A stretch of DNA of 64,000 bases from Ilyobacter_A sp963668015 (GTDB lineage: Bacteria; Fusobacteriota; Fusobacteriia; Fusobacteriales; Fusobacteriaceae): positions 1 through 64,000 of the forward strand of contig CAXXCR010000003.1 in the NCBI GenBank assembly GCA_963668015.2, read 5' to 3'. The first letter of the stretch is position 1, and the number at the start of each line of letters is the position of its first letter. Shown piece by piece: positions 57,962-64,000 of this stretch. The notes below the pieces were generated by a model, which saw only the letters and a list, made by a program, of their open reading frames with translations, ran no database searches and was not told where the DNA came from. The position numbers and the translations under genes are program-made.

Positions 57962-60121
57962 ATGGAAATAGTAGCACCTGCAGGCAGTATGTCGAGGCTA
58001 AAGGCAGCAGTCAGAGCCGGAGCCGGCGAAGTCTATCTTGGGTTAAAGGGATTTGGTGCCAGAAGAAATGCCGAAAATTTCAATGTAGCTGAATTTTTGG
58101 AAGCAATAGATTATTGTCACTTCAGGGGAACCAAGGTATTTCTTACACTGAATACCATGATGAAGTCTAGTGAACTGGAAGCTGTTTATTCAAATCTAAA
58201 AACCCTGTATGAGGGCGGCTTGGATGCAGTTATAGTTCAAGATTTTGGAGTATTTAGTTTTTTGAAGGATAATTTTCCAGAACTTGAAATACACGGCAGC
58301 ACCCAGATGACGGTCGCAAACCACGTCGAGGCAAATTACCTTAAAAAAATAGGCTTTAAAAGGGTGGTCTTGGCACGTGAACTTAAATTTCAAGAGATAA
58401 AAAGTATAAGGGAAAAAACCGATATAGAATTGGAAATATTTGTTTCAGGGGCTCTGTGCATATCCTATTCCGGAAACTGTTATTTGAGCAGTTTCATAGG
58501 AGGGAGAAGTGGAAACAGAGGGCTTTGTGCACAGCCATGCAGAAAAGAGTATATATGTGAGGATTGTAAAAAATCATATATTTTGAGCCCTAAAGACCAG
58601 ATGCTTGAAAGAGAAGAGATAGAAAAACTCAGAGAAATAGGCATAGAATCAATTAAAATAGAAGGAAGAATGAAGAGTGAGGAGTACGTCTATGAAACTG
58701 TTAAATACTACAGTAAATTATTAGGCGGGGAATCTCCTGACTTGAATACTCCAAAAATATTCAACAGAGGATATGGAAAAGGCTACTTTTACAAAACTAC
58801 AGAAATAATGAACCCGGAATACGCTTCAGATTTCGGTTACAGAGTCGCCACAGTATCAAAGCCTGGAGAGCTAGTCTTGGAAGAAAGTCTTTCATTGGGA
58901 GACGGGGTTTCCTACATATCGAAAAATCACAAAAAGCTCGGCGGAACATATATAAATAAAATAATTTCAGGGGGATCTAAAGTAGAAAAGGCTGGTCCTG
59001 ATGATGAGGTAAAAATCGGGAAGCTGCCAAAGGGAACAAGGTATGTATATAAAACTTACTCAAAGGATATTATGGACCTTGCGGCAAGAGATATGAAAAG
59101 ATCCGAAAAAAAAATACCACTTTACGCGAGCATAGAAGCTTTTATCGGGAGCCCTCCGAAACTTAAAGTGAAGACTTACAATGCATATGGATCCGAACTG
59201 TCCGTGGAACTTACTGAAGATACCTGCCTGGAAAAAGCGGAAAGGTCAGGTATAACAAAGGAAAAAGTGGCTGAAAAACTCGGTGAACTGGGAGAAACAA
59301 CCTTTTACCTTCAAAAATTTAAATTTTCTGGGGACCTGGATGCTTTCCTACCGTTTAAACTTTTGAAATCAATGAAAAGGGAAGCAGTGGAAAAGTTAAA
59401 GGGAAACTTAGCCGCCTCGTATAGAAGGAAACTGGCTTCTAATGAGATAGTAAAAAAAGAATTTAAAAACAACTTTAACGTAAACCCAGAGATAGCTGTC
59501 TGTGTATCTAGTGAAGCTCAGAAGAAGGCCGCCTTGGACTTTGGGATAAAAAAAATATACCATAAAGGCATCGATGTAGCCAAAGAGGGTAATTTGGAAA
59601 AGATCGATCTGGATTCCCAATTAGCCTCAAACCTATACCAGATACTTGAAAACAGAAACAGCAGAGTAAGTGTTGATTGGAACCAGAATATAGGAAATTC
59701 ATATGCCCTTGAGTATATATCCGGCATAGATAAGCTTGATGTGGCTTATCTATCTCCGGAGTTGGGGTATGACAGCCTGAAGGAACTTAAAAGCGACAAG
59801 GTGAAAAAGGGAATAGTAATCTACGGGGCTTTGAGGTCAATGTATATTGAACCTGATATAGTAGACAGAACCTGTACTGTTAAAAATGAAAGCGGGGACA
59901 AGTTTAGGATCGTAAAGAACAGGCAGGGGAATACAGAAGTTTATTTTGATAAAGCAATGAACCTTATACCGGCTTTGGACAGGGTGTACAGCTTGGGATT
60001 GGATGAGCTTAGACTGGATTTTACGTTTGAAACTTATGATGAAACCATTAAAATACTTAAAAGTATAAATGACAGAACTGGAGAATACAACCCGTATAAT
60101 TTTGATCGCGGAGTATATTAG
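57962..60121 (+). CDS. U32 peptidase-family protein with C-terminal DUF3656-like part (RlhA-like)
   Basis: A 719-residue protein. The U32 core (about 1-330) has APAGSMSRLKAAVRAGA, HGSTQMTV and the cysteine cluster in SGALCISYSGNCYLSS...GNRGLCAQPCRKEY; the remaining half resembles the long forms that include E. coli RlhA, which hydroxylates 23S rRNA C2501, and TrhP-like tRNA enzymes. The usual FVHGALC reads FVSGALC, so the His is replaced by Ser. A role in RNA hydroxylation with prephenate is inference. GAGGAAGAG precedes the ATG. Confidence 0.82.
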   Translation: MEIVAPAGSMSRLKAAVRAGAGEVYLGLKGFGARRNAENFNVAEFLEAIDYCHFRGTKVFLTLNTMMKSSELEAVYSNLKTLYEGGLDAVIVQDFGVFSFLKDNFPELEIHGSTQMTVANHVEANYLKKIGFKRVVLARELKFQEIKSIREKTDIELEIFVSGALCISYSGNCYLSSFIGGRSGNRGLCAQPCRKEYICEDCKKSYILSPKDQMLEREEIEKLREIGIESIKIEGRMKSEEYVYETVKYYSKLLGGESPDLNTPKIFNRGYGKGYFYKTTEIMNPEYASDFGYRVATVSKPGELVLEESLSLGDGVSYISKNHKKLGGTYINKIISGGSKVEKAGPDDEVKIGKLPKGTRYVYKTYSKDIMDLAARDMKRSEKKIPLYASIEAFIGSPPKLKVKTYNAYGSELSVELTEDTCLEKAERSGITKEKVAEKLGELGETTFYLQKFKFSGDLDAFLPFKLLKSMKREAVEKLKGNLAASYRRKLASNEIVKKEFKNNFNVNPEIAVCVSSEAQKKAALDFGIKKIYHKGIDVAKEGNLEKIDLDSQLASNLYQILENRNSRVSVDWNQNIGNSYALEYISGIDKLDVAYLSPELGYDSLKELKSDKVKKGIVIYGALRSMYIEPDIVDRTCTVKNESGDKFRIVKNRQGNTEVYFDKAMNLIPALDRVYSLGLDELRLDFTFETYDETIKILKSINDRTGEYNPYNFDRGVY

Positions 60122-60131
60122 AGGTGAGAAG

Positions 60132-60629
60132 ATGAAAAAAACAACAGTTAAGAAGATGGCAACTTGCTTTGGCCTGGGGGACCTACCCAAGGCTCCGGGA
60201 ACATTTGGAACACTTGGCGGAATACCTTTGTTTTTACTGCTTTATGCAATGAGATCATTATTTGCTGAAGAAGCTGTTTATAACTCATTTTATTTTTTAT
60301 TTTTGGCAGTTTTTTTTCTGTTTTGTGTATATATATGTGATTACAGTGAAAAAGAGATATATGGTGAAAAGGACCCGCAAAATGTAGTTATAGATGAGGT
60401 ATTAGGATATGTAACAACAATGTTTTTGGTAAACCCCGCTAACTTTACAGAACTCTTGGTGGCGATTGTTCTGGGGTTTGTGTTTTTTAGGATTTTTGAT
60501 ATATCAAAGCCAGGACCGATTTACAAATCCCAATTTATAGGCTCTGGAGTAGGAGTTGTAGCGGATGATTTTTTGGCTGGTATTGCAGCAAATTTTTTAC
60601 TTGTAATATCGATGAGTCTTATATTTTGA
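60132..60629 (+). CDS. pgpA: phosphatidylglycerophosphatase A
   Basis: A 165-residue membrane enzyme removing phosphate from phosphatidylglycerol phosphate. It has the family GLGDLPKAPGTFGTLGGIP start (residues about 15-33), DPQNVVIDEVLGY and FRIFDISKPGPI. The ATG at 60132 has GAGGTGAG just upstream; a longer in-frame start at 60069 would overlap the U32 gene and is rejected. The next gene follows after 11 bases. Confidence 0.92.
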   Translation: MKKTTVKKMATCFGLGDLPKAPGTFGTLGGIPLFLLLYAMRSLFAEEAVYNSFYFLFLAVFFLFCVYICDYSEKEIYGEKDPQNVVIDEVLGYVTTMFLVNPANFTELLVAIVLGFVFFRIFDISKPGPIYKSQFIGSGVGVVADDFLAGIAANFLLVISMSLIF

Positions 60630-60640
60630 GGGGGTTTTAG

Positions 60641-61843
60641 GTGAAAGCATTTATCATACTTGTAGGAACTGAACTTTTAAACGGGATGATGGTTGACACA
60701 AACAGTGTTTATATGGCTGAAGAGCTTAACAAGTACGGTGTGGAGATACAGTCTAAAATAAGTGTTGGCGATGATATAGATGAGATATACAGAGCCATTG
60801 ATTACGGGAAAAGAATAGCGGATCTGGTTATAATATCCGGCGGACTTGGGCCAACTATAGATGACCTGACAAAGGATGCCATTGCAAAATATACAGGCAG
60901 GGAGCTTCTGCTTCACAATGAACAGTTTGAGAGAATGAAAGAAAAATTTAGGGACAGAGATCTGTCCGTGCAGCGTCTTGAAAGAAACAAAAGACAGGTT
61001 ATGCTGCCTGAGGGTAGTTATGTTATAGACAATGGGATAGGGATAGCACCCTCAATCTACGTTGACGGTATAGCAGCATTCCCTGGAGTTCCGTCTGAAC
61101 TGTTTCACCTGTTCCCAAAATTTTTGGACCATTATAGGACGGAACAGCAGCTTGACAGCGAGATATATATAAAAGATATTTTGGTATGGGGGATCCCGGA
61201 GTCGTTCTTAGAGGAGACCATAGTCGACCTTTTTACAGAAGACGGGATATTTTACGAATTTTTGGTAAAAAGTTATGGAATAATAGTAAGGCTACTTACA
61301 AATTCTAAAAATAAAGAAAAGGTTGATGCGATAAAAAGAAGTATATATGACAGAATAGGTGAGAATATATATGGGGAAGATATGCAGAGACTGGAAAAAA
61401 TAGTAATAGAAAAACTAGCAGAAAAAAACTATACACTTTCGACAGCTGAGTCCTGTACAGGAGGGCTGCTGAGTTCATTTATAATAGAGGTAAGCGGAGT
61501 GTCTAAAGTTTTTAAAGAGGGTCTTGTAACTTACAGCAATGAAGCTAAGGTGGAACGTCTTGGGGTGAAGAGGACTACACTTGAAAAGTTCGGCGCTGTA
61601 AGCAGTGAAACAGCAAATGAAATGCTGGAAGGATTGAAAACTGACGTGGGGATATCTGTTACTGGTATAGCAGGTCCTACAGGGGGTACAAAAGAAAAAC
61701 CTGTGGGGACGGTTTATATAGGTATAAGAATAAAAGATGATTACTATGTTAACTTGTATAAATTTAAGGGCGATAGAAATAAAATAAGAACAAAAACTGC
61801 TTTAACGGCATTGTTTGAACTTCAAAAATTACTGAATAATTAA
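60641..61843 (+). CDS. cinA: CinA-like protein, nicotinamide-nucleotide amidohydrolase
   Basis: A 400-residue two-domain protein. The N-terminal MoaB/CinA-type domain has VGTELLNGMMVDTNS and IISGGLGPTIDDLTKDAI; the C-terminal PncC domain has STAESCTGGLLSS (residues about 267-279) and SVTGIAGPTGGTKEKPVGTVY. It deamidates NMN and hydrolyses ADP-ribose in known members. GTG 60641 is the start. It is operonic with pgpA. Confidence 0.93.
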   Translation: MKAFIILVGTELLNGMMVDTNSVYMAEELNKYGVEIQSKISVGDDIDEIYRAIDYGKRIADLVIISGGLGPTIDDLTKDAIAKYTGRELLLHNEQFERMKEKFRDRDLSVQRLERNKRQVMLPEGSYVIDNGIGIAPSIYVDGIAAFPGVPSELFHLFPKFLDHYRTEQQLDSEIYIKDILVWGIPESFLEETIVDLFTEDGIFYEFLVKSYGIIVRLLTNSKNKEKVDAIKRSIYDRIGENIYGEDMQRLEKIVIEKLAEKNYTLSTAESCTGGLLSSFIIEVSGVSKVFKEGLVTYSNEAKVERLGVKRTTLEKFGAVSSETANEMLEGLKTDVGISVTGIAGPTGGTKEKPVGTVYIGIRIKDDYYVNLYKFKGDRNKIRTKTALTALFELQKLLNN

Positions 61844-61856
61844 AGGGAGGTACAAA

Positions 61857-62405
61857 GTGGGATTAGGTGACAGAATCAAGAAAAACAGAACAGAAAAAGG
61901 ATTTTCTTTAAGGGATCTAGCAGCCAAAGTGGATCTCTCTGCGAGCTTTCTTTCTCAAATAGAGCAGGGAAAGGCTTCGCCGTCAATTGAAAATTTGAAA
62001 AAAATAGCTACTGCTTTAGATGTAAGGGTTAGCTATCTTATAGAAGACGAAGAGGTAAAAAAGAATACTGATGTAACAAGAAAGCATGAAAGGTCAGTGG
62101 TTGAAAGTGTGGATTCCAACACGAAAATATCACTTTTGACGTCTTCCGATATAGAAAAACATATGGAGCCTATTTATTATGAGATAGGTCCGGATGGAGA
62201 GAGCGGTAGAAACTACTACCACCATAAGGGAGAAGAGTTCGTTTTCATTATCGAGGGGACATTGGATGTTTATATAAATGATAAAAAACACACACTTTAC
62301 GAGGGTGACAGCCTCTACTTTAAGTCGACTCAAAAACATAAATTTAAAAACGAATCAGGAAAAACGGTAAAAGCTCTTTGGGTTGTTACTCCGCCAACAT
62401 TTTAA
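61857..62405 (+). CDS. XRE-family regulator with C-terminal cupin
   Basis: A 182-residue regulator. A Cro/C1 HTH (residues about 3-58, with FSLRDLAAKVDLSASFLSQIE) is joined to a cupin sensor domain (about 110-180, HHKGEEFVFIIEGTLDVYI). Such proteins sense small ligands such as amino acids or polyamines and act as repressors (PuuR-type). The GTG at 61857 follows AAGGGAGG. The target is unknown. It lies in a run with cinA and the kdsC-like gene. Confidence 0.88.
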   Translation: MGLGDRIKKNRTEKGFSLRDLAAKVDLSASFLSQIEQGKASPSIENLKKIATALDVRVSYLIEDEEVKKNTDVTRKHERSVVESVDSNTKISLLTSSDIEKHMEPIYYEIGPDGESGRNYYHHKGEEFVFIIEGTLDVYINDKKHTLYEGDSLYFKSTQKHKFKNESGKTVKALWVVTPPTF

Positions 62406-62420
62406 TAGAGGGGAAAATTT

Positions 62421-62945
62421 ATGGATAAAAAAGCTAAAGCAGTAAAACTTTTGGTCCTTGATGTGGACGGGACACTGACGGATGGAGGAATTTCAATAGA
62501 TAATGATGGTATTGAAACTAAAACTTTCAACGTCAAGGATGGTTTTGCCATTGCACAGGGGATAAAGTACGGGCTGAAATTTGCTATAATAACAGGTAGA
62601 AAATCTGATATTGTAGAAAAACGTTGTCGTGAACTTGGAATAGAAGATATTTACCAGGGGGTAAAGAATAAAACTGATAAACTCGCAGAGATAACTGAGA
62701 GATACGGGATATCCTGCGAAGAGGTAGCCTATATGGGGGATGATATAAATGATATCCCTGCCTTTATAAAATCAGGTTTTACAGGGGCTCCTTCAGATGC
62801 TGTCCTGGAGGCATATAACTTGGCGGATTTCAGATCTAGATATGCCGGCGGCAGAGGGGCAGTCAGGGAATTTATAGAATATATTTTGAGAGAACAGGGA
62901 ATATGGGATAAAATAGTAGAGAATTACAAAAACATGGCCAAATAA
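62421..62945 (+). CDS. kdsC: KdsC-like HAD phosphatase (Kdo-8-phosphate phosphatase)
   Basis: A 174-residue HAD hydrolase of the KdsC class, which lacks a cap domain. Motif I is LVLDVDGTLTDG (residues about 10-21), motif II is IITGR, then VKNKTDKL and motif IV YMGDDINDI. It removes phosphate from Kdo-8-phosphate in lipopolysaccharide synthesis, so an outer membrane is implied. No other Kdo genes are in the window. AGAGGGG precedes the ATG. Confidence 0.88.
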   Translation: MDKKAKAVKLLVLDVDGTLTDGGISIDNDGIETKTFNVKDGFAIAQGIKYGLKFAIITGRKSDIVEKRCRELGIEDIYQGVKNKTDKLAEITERYGISCEEVAYMGDDINDIPAFIKSGFTGAPSDAVLEAYNLADFRSRYAGGRGAVREFIEYILREQGIWDKIVENYKNMAK

Positions 62946-62963
62946 AGTTTTTTTGGAGGAAGA

Positions 62964-64000
62964 ATGGATAATATAGAGGTAAGGGTTTTAAATGCAACTA
63001 GAATAACCAAATTGTTGATAGCTGCCAGTAGGTGGCTTTCTAAATATGCCGATATACTAAATGACCTGAATGTTTATCCTATACCTGATGGGGATACCGG
63101 TACAAATATGTCTATGACGCTGCAATCCGTTGAAAACGAACTTCTGAGACTGGACAGAGAAGTAAACATGGCTGAACTTGCAGATATAGTAACTGAATCA
63201 ATACTGCTGGGTGCCAGAGGGAACTCCGGGACTATTCTATCGCAAATAATCCAAGGTCTTCTGGTGGGGATAAACGGCAAAGATGAGATAAGCATAGAAG
63301 ATATATCCTATGCCTTCTCGGTAGCTAAAGAAAAAGCTTATATGTCTGTTAGCCAGCCAGTAGAGGGGACTATGCTTACTGTAATAAAAAGAGTTGCTGA
63401 GGCAGCTAAAAAATATGACAGGACCAAGGATGATTTTATAGACTATCTAGCATAATTTGAAGGATATTGCAAATGAAGCCGTTGAAACTACACCTGAGCT
63501 TTTGCCAAAATTAAAGGAATCGGGAGTTGTGGATGCAGGCGGGAAGGGTATCTACTATATACTGGAGGGATTTGAAAAATCTGTAACAGATCCAGAAATG
63601 CTAAATGACCTGGAGAGAATAGTGCGTAGCCAGGCTACTAGAAAACATAAATTGGAACACTCATACCCGCAAGAAGAAAGAAAGTACAAGTACTGTACTG
63701 AGTTTATATTGGAAAGTGTTAATTTTGATTTTGAGCAGTATAAAAAAGAGGTAGCAGAGTATGGGGATTCTATGATATGCGCTCAAACTTTTAAAAAAAC
63801 AAAAACACATATACACACAAATAATCCTGGAAAAATTTTAGAGATCGCCTGTAAGCTTGGAGATCTAAATAGTGTAAAAGTTGAAAATATGGACCAGGAA
63901 CACAGGAGCATAATCATATCTGACCATGAGCAGCACCTTGCTCTAAAAACCAGCAACATAATAATAAACAATGAAAATGCAGTTGAAAGGGCTTTTTTGG
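62964..64000 (+). CDS. DAK-domain fatty-acid kinase/YloV-like protein, frameshifted and cut by the window end
   Basis: The N-terminal DhaL-like domain has the Mg2+/nucleotide-binding DGDTGTNMSMTL (residues about 35-46) and LGARGNSGTILSQI. After a frame change near 63440 (one extra base in CATAATTTG) it continues as IANEAVETTPELLPKL, then VVDAGGKGIYYI, and the FakA-type THIHTNNPGKILEI region, running off the window. In Firmicutes FakA phosphorylates fatty acids bound to DegV-like FakB. A DegV partner lies outside the window if present. TGGAGGAAG precedes the ATG. Confidence 0.85.

Overview
The window is a chromosomal segment of a low-GC, Gram-negative member of the Fusobacteriota. The evidence is the Na+-type F-ATP synthase (very close in layout and sequence style to those of Propionigenium, Ilyobacter and Fusobacterium), the 16S rRNA, a KdsC-like enzyme that implies a Kdo/LPS outer membrane, and the overall AT-rich codon use. 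The genus cannot be fixed without a 16S search; a marine Psychrilyobacter/Propionigenium-like organism is my best guess.

Layout. 1-9.7 kb: the ribosomal protein/RNA polymerase cluster rplK(end)-rplA-rplJ-rplL-rpoB-rpoC, with an L10 leader and several intercistronic hairpins. 9.7-12.6 kb: yicC-remA-gmk-rpoZ-apbE. 12.7-14.7 kb: a membrane pyrophosphatase. 14.9-20.6 kb: dnaG-rpoD, a second divergent sigma-70 gene, a Nif3-like gene and a TPM-domain gene, then the RNase P RNA; malQ converges on it. 22.6-25.6 kb: an agr-like peptide-signalling locus (small membrane protein, AgrB, a 40-aa AgrD precursor) followed by a membrane GGDEF/HD-GYP protein. 25.6-30.9 kb: a complete rRNA operon (16S-23S-5S-tRNA-Asn). 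30.9-34.6 kb: an accessory zone with a broken IS30-type element, a palindromic repeat element, an orphan sugar-binding lipoprotein and a reverse rubrerythrin. 34.7-45 kb: rplS, lepB, rimI, small unknowns, a histidine kinase, purB, a Gx-type transporter, glmM, a methyltransferase and an MFS protein. 44.8-52.6 kb: atpZ, atpI and the atpBEFHAGDC operon. 52.6-64 kb: nnr (minus strand), a second copy of the palindromic repeat, coaE, a cation antiporter, a glycerol-dehydrogenase-like enzyme, a U32 protein, pgpA, cinA, an XRE-cupin regulator, a kdsC-like phosphatase and a DAK-domain kinase subunit cut by the window end.

How it fits together. Much of the window is core information processing, but two themes stand out. 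One is sodium bioenergetics: a c-ring subunit with two carboxylates (Glu32 and Glu65), a K+-dependent-type membrane pyrophosphatase and a cation antiporter. The other is cell-cell or surface signalling: the agr-like locus beside a cyclic-di-GMP enzyme, RemA, and a membrane histidine kinase.

Caution. At least a dozen genes, including essential ones (rpoB, purB, glmM, lepB), are split by single-base indels, often in homopolymers. I read most of these as sequence errors, and joined coordinates are given for them. Where the gene is dispensable (agrB, the GGDEF gene, the IS30 transposase, the histidine kinase) real decay cannot be excluded.
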